Of a stretch of 64,000 bases of DNA, positions 37,526-46,324 are shown in pieces. The stretch covers positions 930,001 through 994,000 of the forward strand of contig NZ_CP046980.1 of assembly GCF_030408395.1 (NCBI RefSeq), in the 5' to 3' direction. Position 1 is the stretch's first letter, and each line of letters begins with the position of its first letter. The notes beneath the pieces are model-generated. The model was not told where the DNA came from. It worked only from the letters and a program-made list of their open reading frames with translations, and searched no databases. The DNA is from Corynebacterium aquatimens (lineage in GTDB: Bacteria > Actinomycetota > Actinomycetes > Mycobacteriales > Mycobacteriaceae). The position numbers and the translations under genes are program-made.

Positions 37526-37564
37526 GGGTTTCATTATAGGCGCGGTGTGAGGGACATATCTCAC
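37526..37564 (-). promoter_or_regulatory. Promoter with overlapping inverted repeat for the hydrolase-mtr operon
   Basis: On the minus strand TATAAT lies 7 bp before the hydrolase ATG. TGTGAG and CTCACA (plus 37545-37564) are a 6-bp inverted repeat with an 8-bp spacer that covers the -35 side, a likely operator position. Confidence 0.5.
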
Positions 37565-37678
37565 ACGCGACTCACGTTATCGGGGTCACGGGGCGTATGG
37601 TTGATGGGCGAGTATTTTTAACACTCCCACAACGTGTTGCCTTAAGTGAGTAACCCAGATCGAAGAGGTCAAAAAACG

Positions 37679-39214
37679 GTGTCCGACAAACCGAAGCCCA
37701 AGCCAATTGGCGATGAAGTCGACGTTCTCTTAATCGGTGCTGGAATCATGAGTGCCACCCTTGGCGCCATGATTCGCCAGCTGGAGCCGAGCTGGACCCA
37801 GGTAGTCTACGAGCGCCTGGATGCCCCCGCGCTCGAGTCCAGCTTCGCGTGGAACAACGCTGGTACCGGCCACTCCGCACTATGCGAGTTGAACTACACG
37901 CCGGAAAAGAACGGTCGCATTGACATCTCCAAGGCCATCGACATCAATGAGAAATTCCAGGTGTCGCGTCAGTTCTGGTCCCACCAAGTCAAAGAGGGCG
38001 TTCTGACTGATCCGACGGAGTTCATCCACTCCGTGCCTCACGTGTCCTTCGCGCAGGGTCCGGACCAGATCAACTACCTTGAGCGCCGCTACGAGGCCCT
38101 GAAGGACAACCACATGTTCTTCGGCACCGAGTACACGGATGATCCGGACGAATTTTCAAAGGTTCTGCCGCTCATGGCTGAGGGCCGCGATTTCGACGCG
38201 GAGCCCGTCGCGATTTCGTGGAGCGAGGCCGGCACCGACGTCAACTTCGGTGCTCTTACCCGCCAGTTCTTCGCGTCGGCCGAGCAACACGGCACCGACA
38301 TCCGCTACGGCCATGAGGTCATCGGTCTGAAGCGCCGCGGTAACTTCTGGAAGGTCACGGCACGCAACCGCCACACCGGCGCCAAGGAAGTAATGCGTGC
38401 CCGCTTCGTTTTCGTCGGCGCGGGTGGCTACGCCCTTGACTTGCTGCGCATGGCCGGTGTGCCGGAGGTCCGCGGCTACGCTGGCTTCCCCATTTCGGGT
38501 ATGTGGCTGCGGTCCACGAATGATGAACTCGTCGAGAAGCACCGTGCGAAGGTGTACGGCAAGGCCAAGGTGGGTGCCCCGCCGATGTCCGTGCCGCACC
38601 TGGACCTTCGCGTGGTGGACGGCAAGGAGTCGCTCCTGTTCGGCCCGTATGGTGGCTGGACGCCGAAGTTCATGAAGAAGGGCTCCTACCTGGACTTGTT
38701 CAAGTCGATCCGCCCGAACAACATCCCGTCCTACTTGGGTGTTGCCGCGTGGAACTCGGATTTGGTGACCTACCTGGTCGAGGAGGTCTTCAAGGACTTC
38801 GACGGCAAGGTGGAGACGCTTCGCGAGTACCTGCCGAACGCCGACGGCCGCGACTGGGAGACCGTCGTTGCTGGTCAGCGCGTGCAGATCATCAAGCCAA
38901 CCACGCCGCCGCACTTCGGCTCCCTGGAGTTCGGTACCGCGCTGGTCAACGACCAGAACGGCACGATCGCCGGTATCCTCGGCGCCTCCCCGGGCGCGTC
39001 GATCGCCCCGGCCGCGATGCTCGAGCTTCTGCAGCGTTGCTTCGGTGAGCGCATGATCGAGTGGTCGCCGATGCTCTACGAGATGATCCCAACGTACGGC
39101 CGTTCCCTCCAGCGTGAGAAGAACGTCTTCAAGGAGCAGTGGGCCTACACGCAGCGCGCGCTTCAGCTTGACGACGAACACCACTTCCCCGACACCATGG
39201 GCGCCCACGACTAG
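37679..39214 (+). CDS. mqo: Malate:quinone oxidoreductase
   Basis: Mqo is the FAD-dependent membrane-associated enzyme that oxidises malate to oxaloacetate, feeding menaquinone, and is the main TCA malate step in corynebacteria. The start is GTG 37679 (VSDKPKPKPIGDEVDVLLIG), preceded by GAAGAGG; this matches the known C. glutamicum N-terminus and gives 511 residues. FAD loop LIGAGIMSATLGAMI, the AGTGHSALCELNYTP block and LLFGPYGGWTPKF are near identical to that enzyme. A hairpin follows, facing selO. Confidence 0.96.
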   Translation: MSDKPKPKPIGDEVDVLLIGAGIMSATLGAMIRQLEPSWTQVVYERLDAPALESSFAWNNAGTGHSALCELNYTPEKNGRIDISKAIDINEKFQVSRQFWSHQVKEGVLTDPTEFIHSVPHVSFAQGPDQINYLERRYEALKDNHMFFGTEYTDDPDEFSKVLPLMAEGRDFDAEPVAISWSEAGTDVNFGALTRQFFASAEQHGTDIRYGHEVIGLKRRGNFWKVTARNRHTGAKEVMRARFVFVGAGGYALDLLRMAGVPEVRGYAGFPISGMWLRSTNDELVEKHRAKVYGKAKVGAPPMSVPHLDLRVVDGKESLLFGPYGGWTPKFMKKGSYLDLFKSIRPNNIPSYLGVAAWNSDLVTYLVEEVFKDFDGKVETLREYLPNADGRDWETVVAGQRVQIIKPTTPPHFGSLEFGTALVNDQNGTIAGILGASPGASIAPAAMLELLQRCFGERMIEWSPMLYEMIPTYGRSLQREKNVFKEQWAYTQRALQLDDEHHFPDTMGAHD

Positions 39215-39244
39215 AAAACCACGTGAGGCTGGTCGGTCCACCCC

Positions 39245-39271
39245 CGTGAGGCTGGCGCAGCCAGCCTCACG
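39245..39271. terminator. Hairpin between convergent mqo and selO
   Basis: CGTGAGGCTGG (39245-39255) and CCAGCCTCACG (39261-39271) form a perfect 11-bp stem with a CGCAG loop. The first arm is also repeated directly at 39222-39232. No T-run is present, so a bidirectional role is probable but not certain. It overlaps the end of selO. Confidence 0.6.
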
Positions 39272-40499
39272 TGCCGCAGAAGGTCACGTACTCGCGTTCT
39301 CCTTCCGGCTGGGCCATCCATTCGGGTCCTGCGTCCGGGTTGAATGGATCCGTTACCGCGGCTAGCAGTTCGAAGTATGAACTGTAGTCGCGGTTTTTCT
39401 CTGCCTTGGTGATGGCGTCGTCGAGCATGTGGTTGCGGGGAAGGAAGAGGGGGCCGTGGTCGTGGGTGCGGCCGGTGCCGTCGGTAAGCGGCCAGGGGTG
39501 GGAGCTGTTGTAGGTGGTGATGTCGCCGGTGGTGGAGAGGCCTTGGAGAAGCGTTGTCCACTGTGAATCCCAGGTTTCCTGGATTCCGCCGAGAATCGAC
39601 GTGAGGGTGGCTTCGTCGCTGATTGCTAAGAGTGCGTCGGCAAGCCGCGCGAGGTTCCACGCGATGATGTTGGGTTGGTTGCCGAATGCGTAGCGGCCGC
39701 CGCGGTCGATGGAGGAGTAGACAGCGTTACCGCGGAAGGTTTCGGTGAATGCGCACGGACCGTAGTCGATGGTTTCGCCGCTGAGCGCGGTGTTGTCGGT
39801 GTTCATGACGCCGTGGACGAAGCCTACGCGCATCCACGCGGCGACGAGGCGCAGTTGCCGCTCCATGACGGTGCGCAAGAGCTCGTCGGCGGCGGGGAAG
39901 CCCGCGGCCAAAACGACGCGCTGCACAAGATCGCCCGCGTTGAGTGCCGCGAGCTGCACGGTGCCCACGCGGAGGTGGCTGCGCGCGACGCGTGCCACGA
40001 TGCCGCCGGGCACGGGGCCGAATTGGCGCTCGACGGTCTCGCCGGTTGCGACGACCGCCAGCGATCGCGTGGTCGGGATGCCCACCGCGTGCATGAACTC
40101 GCTGACCAGGTATTCGCGCAGCATTGGTCCGATCGCCCCGCGGCCGTCGGAACCAGGACGGGAAAACGAGGTGCGGCCGGAGCCTTTAAGTTGGATTTCC
40201 CGCCGCACGCCATGCGCGTCGGTGAGGTCGCCGAGGAGCAGCGCGCGGCCGTCGCCAAGCAAAGGCACGAAGGTGCCAAACTGGTGACCCGCGTACGCCA
40301 TGGCGTGGCCGCCGCCGGCGCCGGTAAGCCACGCGACGCCGTCGTCGCTGCGTAGCCACGCAACGTCAAGGCCCAGCTCGTCGGCCAGGGGCTCGTTGAG
40401 CACCACCAATTCCGGGGCCTCGCAGGGGGCGCCGTGGGCGTCGACTGCCATTTCCGGCAGGGCGTCGGCGAGTGTGTGTTCAAGCGTGGGGGCAGACAT
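39267..40499 (-). CDS. selO: Protein adenylyltransferase SelO (YdiU/UPF0061)
   Basis: SelO is a pseudokinase that transfers AMP to proteins, mainly studied in redox stress. The 410-residue product shows GHQFGTFVPLLGDGRALLLG, then QLKGSGRTSFSRPGSDGRG (ATP-binding Lys and Gly loop). MREYLVSEFMHA-like block, HGVMNTDN and DYGPCAF (metal-binding loop) follow. It ends in the conserved FCGT. The length is shorter than the usual 470-490 residues for proteobacterial proteins, but all key blocks are present. Confidence 0.9.
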   Translation of the reverse strand: MSAPTLEHTLADALPEMAVDAHGAPCEAPELVVLNEPLADELGLDVAWLRSDDGVAWLTGAGGGHAMAYAGHQFGTFVPLLGDGRALLLGDLTDAHGVRREIQLKGSGRTSFSRPGSDGRGAIGPMLREYLVSEFMHAVGIPTTRSLAVVATGETVERQFGPVPGGIVARVARSHLRVGTVQLAALNAGDLVQRVVLAAGFPAADELLRTVMERQLRLVAAWMRVGFVHGVMNTDNTALSGETIDYGPCAFTETFRGNAVYSSIDRGGRYAFGNQPNIIAWNLARLADALLAISDEATLTSILGGIQETWDSQWTTLLQGLSTTGDITTYNSSHPWPLTDGTGRTHDHGPLFLPRNHMLDDAITKAEKNRDYSSYFELLAAVTDPFNPDAGPEWMAQPEGEREYVTFCGT

Positions 40500-40587
40500 A
40501 GCACTTTTAGCTTAGATCCTCAGCTAAGATCTTCACGGCCCCGCCGGGGCGCGGGGTCAATGGGCGAAGGGTTTACACTGGTACGCC

Positions 40588-41355
40588 ATGAGCGCAGCGG
40601 AAAACGGAGTCACACAGGGGACGGTCACATTGGTCGGCGGCGGCCCGGGGGAGTGGGACCTGATCACCGTGCGCGGTCTGCGTGCGCTGGAGGCCGCCGA
40701 CGTGATTCTTACGGATCACCTTGGGCCCACGAACCAGCTTGACCAATTCCTTGATCTCACCGGCAAGGAGATCATCGATGTGGCGAAGCTGCCGTACGCC
40801 AAGCAGGTGGCCCAAGAGCGCATCAATGAGCTCCTCGTTGAGCATGCCCGCGCGGGGAAGCGCGTCGCGCGGCTCAAAGGCGGGGACCCGTACGTGTTCG
40901 GCCGCGGTTTTGAGGAGCTTCAGGCCTGCGCGGCCGCCGGCGTGCCGTGCACCGTTGTCCCCGGCGTGACCAGCGCCGTGTCTGTCCCTGCCGCGGCCGG
41001 GGTGCCCGTCACCCAGCGCGGCGTCACCCACGCGTTCACTGTGGTCTCCGGCCACCTCGCGCCGGGCGACCCTCGCTCGCTCATCGACTGGGGTGCGCTC
41101 GCCCGCATCGGCGGCACGATCGTGGTGATCATGGGTGTGCGTCAAGTGCGCGCCATTACGCAGGCGCTCATGAGCGCCTCACTAGCCCCCTCCACCCCCG
41201 CCACCGTCATCCAGGACGGAGAGACACCCCGCCAGCGTGCATTCCGCACTACGGTCGCCGAGCTCGCCGATGTCATGGAGCGCGAGCAAGTCACTAATCC
41301 GGCCGTGTACGTCATCGGGGAGGTGGCGGGGCTTGGAGATGCGCACGCTGGATAG
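40588..41355 (+). CDS. cobA: Uroporphyrinogen-III C-methyltransferase
   Basis: CobA/SUMT makes precorrin-2 from uroporphyrinogen III with two SAM, for sirohaem and possibly cobalamin. The 255-residue product has VTLVGGGPGEWDLITVRGL, ARLKGGDPYVFGRGFEE and the VVPGVTSAVSVPAAAGVPVT block. It stands alone here (no other sirohaem or cobalamin genes), as in mycobacteria. It overlaps the next gene by 17 bp. Confidence 0.94.
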   Translation: MSAAENGVTQGTVTLVGGGPGEWDLITVRGLRALEAADVILTDHLGPTNQLDQFLDLTGKEIIDVAKLPYAKQVAQERINELLVEHARAGKRVARLKGGDPYVFGRGFEELQACAAAGVPCTVVPGVTSAVSVPAAAGVPVTQRGVTHAFTVVSGHLAPGDPRSLIDWGALARIGGTIVVIMGVRQVRAITQALMSASLAPSTPATVIQDGETPRQRAFRTTVAELADVMEREQVTNPAVYVIGEVAGLGDAHAG

Positions 41356-42370
41356 GTTGATCCTCGACACGGCCGCCGAGGGTGATGCGTCAGCGATCAC
41401 CCTCGACCCGACCGGGGCTCTCACGGCGGCCGCGCTCGGTTCTGGCCGGCCGGTGCTCAGCGTCGACTCCGACTACTCGCGGGCTCACGCCGCTCACGCC
41501 ACGGGGGCCACGGTCGCTGGTATCAATGAGCCTTTGCTTATCGACGACTTCCTTGCCACCCATCTGCCCCTCACCGGTGCGTCGGGGATCGTCGCGGTGG
41601 GGGAGATGCCTAAATCGCTCGGTCGGTTGGACTACCTTGCGCGATCGATTGCGGGAGCGGCTGCCCGCGCCGGGATGGCGGCGCAGGTGGTGTTCGGTGG
41701 GAATAACAAGCACCTGGCGCGGTCGATGAATGATGTTCTTGCGCAGTCCTTCGATGAGGTCACGGCGTCGCGCGGCCGGGGGAAATTCCGTTGCTTGGTC
41801 GCGTCCGGCCCACGCGACGTCTCTTACACCCCGCCCACTGCGAACGGGTTCACGGCCTACGGCGGGGTGTTCTCCGGGACGAAGGCTGACCATGGCGGGA
41901 CGTTCCTCGCTACGGTGGTGGCTGATCTGGGAGTCACCGCTGGTTCGGATGCGGAACCTACGGTGTTGGATCTGGGGTGTGGCAATGGGTCCGTCGCTAA
42001 GCAATTGCTCGAAGCTGGTGCCGTGACGGCCGGGCAGATCACTGCGACCGATGCTGACGCGGACGCTGTGCTTTCTGCGCGGGCGAACCTTCCTGGAGTG
42101 ACTGTGACCTGGGATGATGCGGGCTCGCGGTTCGCAGAGGGGTCGTTTGACGTGATCGCGCTGAACCCACCGTTCCACGACCGTGCGGGTGTTGATGCTA
42201 CCTTGGTGCAGCATCTGCTTGACGGCGCGCGGCGTTTGCTCGCGCCGGGCGGTGAGCTTTTCATGGTGCATAACTCGCACCTGCGCTACCGCGGCGAGGT
42301 GGAGAAGCGGTTCGGGCGCGTCCAGCAAGCCGCGCGCAATGAGAGGTTCACTGTTCTGCGGGCTGGATGA
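41339..42370 (+). CDS. RsmC/RlmG-like class I SAM methyltransferase
   Basis: A 343-residue methyltransferase from ATG 41339 (MRTLDRLILDTAAEGD), inside the cobA end. The N-terminal half is a degenerate Rossmann domain, as in RsmC. The C-terminal half has the SAM motif VLDLGCGNGSVA and the N2-guanine catalytic NPPFHDR. GGELFMVHNSHLRY is also family-like. It is probably a 16S or 23S rRNA guanine-N2 methyltransferase, but which site is modified cannot be told. GGAG is 2-5 bp before the ATG. A GCTTATCGACG copy is in LLIDDF. Confidence 0.87.
   Translation: MRTLDRLILDTAAEGDASAITLDPTGALTAAALGSGRPVLSVDSDYSRAHAAHATGATVAGINEPLLIDDFLATHLPLTGASGIVAVGEMPKSLGRLDYLARSIAGAAARAGMAAQVVFGGNNKHLARSMNDVLAQSFDEVTASRGRGKFRCLVASGPRDVSYTPPTANGFTAYGGVFSGTKADHGGTFLATVVADLGVTAGSDAEPTVLDLGCGNGSVAKQLLEAGAVTAGQITATDADADAVLSARANLPGVTVTWDDAGSRFAEGSFDVIALNPPFHDRAGVDATLVQHLLDGARRLLAPGGELFMVHNSHLRYRGEVEKRFGRVQQAARNERFTVLRAG
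41536..41546 (+). repeat. GCTTATCGACG motif, copy 9 (in RsmC-like gene)
   Basis: Exact copy, read as LLIDDF. Confidence 0.9.
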
Positions 42371-42386
42371 AGGAGAGTCTCACGGT

Positions 42387-43118
42387 ATGAGCACACGGAA
42401 GATCTACGCGATCGCCGTCGGTGTTGTTCTGGCAACGCTGGTGTTTATTTTGGTCAATTACGACCAGATCCCGGACCCGATCCCGGTGCATTTTGACAGT
42501 GATGGGAATGTGAACCGGACTACGCCGAAGAACTTTTTCGCTGCGACGAACGGGGTGTGGTTCGCGCTCGGACTCGTTGCGGTTTTCTACACGGCCTTGC
42601 CAACGCCGCGCATGGCCCGGATCCGCATGGACGTCCCAGCTGACTCGGATATCCCTTTTTCCGATACGGCGTCAGACAAAGCCGCCACGTTGCTGGCGAA
42701 AACCGGTAAAGCCATGGCGTGGACAGCTCTTGGGGCTGCTGTGACTTTGTGCCTATTGGAAATCACAACAACCATCCCGGCTTTCAGTGCCTGGACCCCG
42801 GTCGCGATAGCACTGATCATTATTGGTTCGATTCTGTGCGTCGCGCTCTTTTTCCGAATCGCCTTTACATGGTCGAAAGAACTCGCGGAAATGCCTACTG
42901 ACGAGGCCGAAAAAATCCGCGCAAAGCACTTCAAGTACGGCAGCGGAATGGGCTTCTACAAGGAACCGAACGACCCGATGGTGATGATGCTTGCCTCAGG
43001 CGGCGAAGCCAAAGTAGACCTCAACTTTGCCCACGCGCCGGTTCGTCGCTGGGCACTAACCATGGGTGTCACGTTGGCGCTCTTTATCGCGTACTCCATC
43101 GTCAGCGCGACGCTATAG
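42387..43118 (+). CDS. DUF1648 domain membrane protein (SdpI-like)
   Basis: A 243-residue membrane protein from ATG 42387, with AAGGAG 11 bp upstream. A first helix (about 5-23) precedes the DUF1648 signature YDQIPDPIPVHFDSDGNVNR. Three more helices follow (about 50-66, 110-127, 135-155), with a final one near 222-240. DUF1648 proteins include immunity and regulatory proteins of Bacillus SdpI type, but the family is broad. It follows the methyltransferase by 16 bp. No sdpA/B/C-like genes are present. Confidence 0.8.
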   Translation: MSTRKIYAIAVGVVLATLVFILVNYDQIPDPIPVHFDSDGNVNRTTPKNFFAATNGVWFALGLVAVFYTALPTPRMARIRMDVPADSDIPFSDTASDKAATLLAKTGKAMAWTALGAAVTLCLLEITTTIPAFSAWTPVAIALIIIGSILCVALFFRIAFTWSKELAEMPTDEAEKIRAKHFKYGSGMGFYKEPNDPMVMMLASGGEAKVDLNFAHAPVRRWALTMGVTLALFIAYSIVSATL

Positions 43119-43155
43119 CACCGAACGACCGTCCCCAGAACTAGCAAAAAGATCA

Positions 43156-43175
43156 CTTGTACCATATTCTTGTAC
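43156..43175 (+). promoter_or_regulatory. Direct CTTGTAC repeats before the toxin-antitoxin genes
   Basis: CTTGTAC occurs at 43156-43162 and 43169-43175, 13 bp apart, just before the antitoxin start. YefM-type antitoxins of E. coli bind TGTACA-like sites, so these are likely autoregulatory operator half-sites. Confidence 0.5.
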
Positions 43176-43197
43176 TAGAGAATGTGAGGTGGTTGGT

Positions 43198-43470
43198 ATG
43201 TCTCTCAGCGCTAGTGAAGCTCGGCGGACGCTTTTCCCGCTTATCGAGCGAGTAAATAATGACCGTGAAGCTGTGGAAATCGTGTCTCGTCACGGAAATG
43301 TAGTTTTAATGTCCGCCGAGGATTACTCGGCATGGCAAGAAACTGCTTACCTGTTCCGATCGCCTGCTAATGCGCGTCGGCTTTTGGATGCATTTGACGC
43401 TGCTTTGTCAGGGCGAACTGAGATACACGACGTGGATCTCGAGGCTGATCTCGAAGAGTCCTCGGAGTAA
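43198..43470 (+). CDS. YefM/Phd family antitoxin
   Basis: A 90-residue antitoxin. The N-terminal Phd/YefM fold is clear: MSLSASEARRTLFPLIERVN, then VEIVSRHGNVVLMSAEDY, YLFRSPANARRL. The acidic C-terminus (about 70-90) is the probable toxin-neutralising segment. It is 11 bp ahead of the toxin gene. It would repress its own operon, with the CTTGTAC repeats as targets. Confidence 0.9.
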   Translation: MSLSASEARRTLFPLIERVNNDREAVEIVSRHGNVVLMSAEDYSAWQETAYLFRSPANARRLLDAFDAALSGRTEIHDVDLEADLEESSE

Positions 43471-43481
43471 GAAGGTTTCCT

Positions 43482-43736
43482 GTGCGGCTGGTGTGGACGC
43501 CTCAAGCCTGGGAGGATTACCTCTACTGGCAAGCGAACGATAAGAAGGTGCTGAAACGGGTGAATCAGCTCCTCCGTGATTGCTTAAGGGATCCTTTCGT
43601 AGGAATCGGCAAACCAGAACCACTTAAGTACGGGATTTCGGGGGCTTGGTCTCGCCGGGTCACGGAAGAGCACCGGCTCGTGTACATGGTAGAAGGCGAA
43701 GACTTAGTGATTTTCCAAGCTCGTTACCATTATTGA
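43482..43736 (+). CDS. yoeB: YoeB/Txe family mRNA interferase toxin
   Basis: A ribosome-dependent endoribonuclease of 84 residues starting at GTG 43482, with GAAGG upstream. The family pattern is complete: WTPQAWEDYLYW, the Glu-bearing GIGKPEPLKYGISGAWSRR region, EEHRLVYMVE, and the terminal ARYHY with the catalytic His-Tyr. No truncation is seen, so the toxin is probably functional and held in check by the upstream antitoxin. Confidence 0.93.
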   Translation: MRLVWTPQAWEDYLYWQANDKKVLKRVNQLLRDCLRDPFVGIGKPEPLKYGISGAWSRRVTEEHRLVYMVEGEDLVIFQARYHY

Positions 43737-43742
43737 TGTGGT

Positions 43743-44498
43743 TTAGACCACGAGGGTGAGCTGCTGGCCGTTGATCTCTACCGTCATGCCTGCTGCTGCG
43801 GCGATGTCGGCAACGTCGCTGATCGATGACACGGAGCCTGCATCCGGGGCTACCGCGACAACGCGGGCGAGTTCGCCCTTGTAGTGCTTGTTGAAGTGGC
43901 TGACCACTTTGCGCGAGCCATCGGGCTGCACGGATTCGACGCGGACGGTCATGGACGCAGGGTCGTTCTTCGGCAGGGGTCCGAGCTGCTGGTAAGCACC
44001 AGAGCGCATATCCACGACGAAGCCTTCGGCGGCAAGTACATCGGTGATTGCTGAGCCCCAGCGGGCTTTCATGGCGGGGACCGCTGATTGCTGTTCGTTC
44101 GAAGACGTCGAACGAACGGGAAGTTTCGATCCGCCGGAGAGACGGTAGCGGGGAATGGTGTCGGTGGCACGGGCAACACCAAACAGGGCGGACCCGATGG
44201 CTAGATGTGCCAAGGCGGAATCGGGGAGAGTCTCAGCGTCCAAGGCGTCGTAGAGGACCCCGGTGTAACGGTAGATGGCGGGCATGACGGGGGCGTCGAT
44301 AAGCGTGCGGTTCCCTTGCGCTTCCTCACGCTTGGTGGGCGGGAGCGTGAGGGCGGCCATCATCTCGTCGACCTCAAGCGCGGCGAGGTCCGCCATGATC
44401 TCTTGGCGGATGGGGTCGAGCGAGGGGAAGGAGACGTCCATGGCGTCGGGGACCCCGCCGGGGGCCTTCGTTTCGGACGGCGGCAGCACAATAAGCAT
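43743..44498 (-). CDS. yaaA: YaaA family peroxide-stress protein
   Basis: YaaA limits free iron and DNA damage during peroxide stress in E. coli. The 251-residue product starts [15 protein letters not shown] and shows the conserved [11 protein letters not shown] and [12 protein letters not shown] blocks (SFNKxxKG-type in the family). A central, less conserved segment (about 126-140) contains a 10-bp DNA palindrome. The ATG faces the divergent proS. A GCTTATCGACG copy lies in the NRTLIDAP segment. Confidence 0.87.
   Translation of the reverse strand: MLIVLPPSETKAPGGVPDAMDVSFPSLDPIRQEIMADLAALEVDEMMAALTLPPTKREEAQGNRTLIDAPVMPAIYRYTGVLYDALDAETLPDSALAHLAIGSALFGVARATDTIPRYRLSGGSKLPVRSTSSNEQQSAVPAMKARWGSAITDVLAAEGFVVDMRSGAYQQLGPLPKNDPASMTVRVESVQPDGSRKVVSHFNKHYKGELARVVAVAPDAGSVSSISDVADIAAAAGMTVEINGQQLTLVV
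44093..44117. repeat. Perfect 10-bp inverted repeat inside yaaA
   Basis: GTTCGTTCGA and TCGAACGAAC flank AGACG. It codes for a Ser/Thr-rich loop. It is not a LexA box, because the arms face the wrong way. Confidence 0.7.
44294..44304 (-). repeat. GCTTATCGACG motif, copy 10 (in yaaA)
   Basis: Exact copy on the minus strand. In the yaaA frame it is read as TLID. With flanks it is CGTCGATAAGCGTGCGG, one base from the 17-mer at 23297 and 24887. Confidence 0.9.
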
Positions 44499-44542
44499 GC
44501 TGCTTACGCTACCGCGCGGGAAGCGGTAGTAACCTGAACGGC

Positions 44543-46324
44543 ATGATCACACGCCTATCCCAGCTGTTCCTGCGCACGCTGCGCGAAGACCCCGCCGACG
44601 CCGAAGTGCCTAGCCACAAGTTGCTGGTGCGCGCGGGGTATATCCGCCGTGCCGCGCCGGGCGTGTACTCGTGGTTGCCGCTGGGGCTCAAGGCGCTGCG
44701 CAAGGTCGAGGGGATCGTGCGCGAGGAGATGGATGCGATCGGCGCGCAGGAGCTCGTGTTCCCGGCGCTTTTGCCGCGCGAGCCGTATGAGGCGACGAAC
44801 CGTTGGACGGAATACGGTGATGACCTCTTCCGCCTTAAAGACCGCAAGGGCGCGGACATGCTTCTTGGGCCCACGCACGAGGAAATGTTCACGCTTGCCG
44901 TGAAGGATCTCTACAGCTCGTACAAGGATTTCCCGGTGGTGCTGTACCAAATCCAGAACAAGTACCGCGATGAGGCGCGTCCGCGCGCGGGTATTTTGCG
45001 CGGGCGTGAGTTCATCATGAAGGACTCCTACTCCTTCGACATGTCGGATGAGGGGCTCGCGGAGGCTTACGCGAAGCACCGGGCCGCGTACCAGCGCATT
45101 TTTGACCGCGTGGGCCTGCGGTACGAGATTTGTCACGCAACCTCCGGCGCGATGGGCGGTTCCGCGAGTGAGGAGTTCCTCGCCTACAGCGACAACGGTG
45201 AGGACACGTTCGTGGTGTCCACCGCGGGCGATTTCGCGGCAAACGTGGAGGCAGTGGTCACCGTTCCGCCCGCGCCGACGCCGATCGAGGGCCAGCCGGA
45301 ACCTGTCGTTCACGACACCCCAGCGTCGGAGACCATCGAGTCGCTCGTCGCCTGGGCCACTGCGAGCGGCGTGCTTATCGACGATCGCCCAGCGACCGCC
45401 GCCGACACCTTGAAGTGCATGATGGTCAAAATCGACGATCCGCGCGTGGTGGGCGACGACGGCGAGCCAGTGGGCCCGCAGCTCACAGGCATTCTGATGC
45501 CGGGTGACCGCGCGCTGGATGAAAAGCGCCTGGAGGCGTCCCTTGAGCCGGCGACGTTTGAGCTTGCATCCGATGAGGACTTTGTCAAGAACGAGTTCTT
45601 GACAAAGGGGTATGTCGGTCCGCGCGCGCTCAACGCGAACGGCGTGCGCGTATTGGCCGATCCGCGCGTGGTGGAGGGCTCGAGCTGGATCACTGGCGCT
45701 GATGAGAACCAAAAGCATGTCGTGGGTCTAGTCGCGGGCCGTGACTTCACCGTCGACGGGTATGTCGAGGCGGCGGAGATCCTAGAAGGCGACCCGAGCC
45801 CGTCGGGCAATGGCACGCTGGAACTCGCCCGCGGTATCGAGCTGGGTCACATCTTCCAGCTCGGCCGCAAGTACACCGAGGCTTTGGACGTGCAGATCCT
45901 CGACGAAAACGGCAAGCGCGCCACCCCGACCATGGGCTCCTACGGTATCGGCGTGACCCGCATGTTGGCTGTCGTGGCGGAGCAGAACCTAGATGACAAG
46001 GGCCTTGTGTGGCCGGTGTCTGTTGCACCGTTCCACGTCCACGTGGCGGTGGCGAATAAGGATGCTGCGGCGCTGGAAGCCGGGGAGCGCATCGCCGCCG
46101 AGCTTGATTCCGCGGGCATCGAGGTGCTTTTCGACGACCGGCCCAAGGTCTCTCCCGGCGTGAAGTTCAAGGACGCGGAGCTACTGGGCATGCCGTTCAT
46201 CGTGATCCTCGGGCGTTCGTTTGCCGACGGGATCGTGGAGCTGCGCATCCGCGGAGGTGAAACCCTCGAGGTCCCGGCCGATGAGATCGTGGCTAAGGTC
46301 CGTGAGCTAGTTCAGGCTGGCTAG
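44543..46324 (+). CDS. proS: Prolyl-tRNA synthetase (bacterial type)
   Basis: ProRS, class II, 593 residues. It begins [21 protein letters not shown]. Motif 2 is in [21 protein letters not shown] split around residue 145. The editing (INS) domain lies at about 225-385 between motifs 2 and 3, and [14 protein letters not shown] is motif 3. The anticodon-binding domain occupies the last 110 residues. The bacterial INS domain should clear Ala-tRNAPro. The end overlaps the convergent lipoprotein gene by 18 bp. A GCTTATCGACG copy is in VLIDDR. Confidence 0.96.
   Translation: MITRLSQLFLRTLREDPADAEVPSHKLLVRAGYIRRAAPGVYSWLPLGLKALRKVEGIVREEMDAIGAQELVFPALLPREPYEATNRWTEYGDDLFRLKDRKGADMLLGPTHEEMFTLAVKDLYSSYKDFPVVLYQIQNKYRDEARPRAGILRGREFIMKDSYSFDMSDEGLAEAYAKHRAAYQRIFDRVGLRYEICHATSGAMGGSASEEFLAYSDNGEDTFVVSTAGDFAANVEAVVTVPPAPTPIEGQPEPVVHDTPASETIESLVAWATASGVLIDDRPATAADTLKCMMVKIDDPRVVGDDGEPVGPQLTGILMPGDRALDEKRLEASLEPATFELASDEDFVKNEFLTKGYVGPRALNANGVRVLADPRVVEGSSWITGADENQKHVVGLVAGRDFTVDGYVEAAEILEGDPSPSGNGTLELARGIELGHIFQLGRKYTEALDVQILDENGKRATPTMGSYGIGVTRMLAVVAEQNLDDKGLVWPVSVAPFHVHVAVANKDAAALEAGERIAAELDSAGIEVLFDDRPKVSPGVKFKDAELLGMPFIVILGRSFADGIVELRIRGGETLEVPADEIVAKVRELVQAG
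45373..45383 (+). repeat. GCTTATCGACG motif, copy 11 (in proS)
   Basis: Exact copy, read as VLIDDR in the editing domain. Confidence 0.9.

Noticed and set aside
44093..44117. Palindrome in yaaA as a LexA (SOS) box
   Set aside because: The arms are GTTCGA...TCGAAC, opposite to the CGAAC-N4-GTTCG layout of actinobacterial LexA sites.
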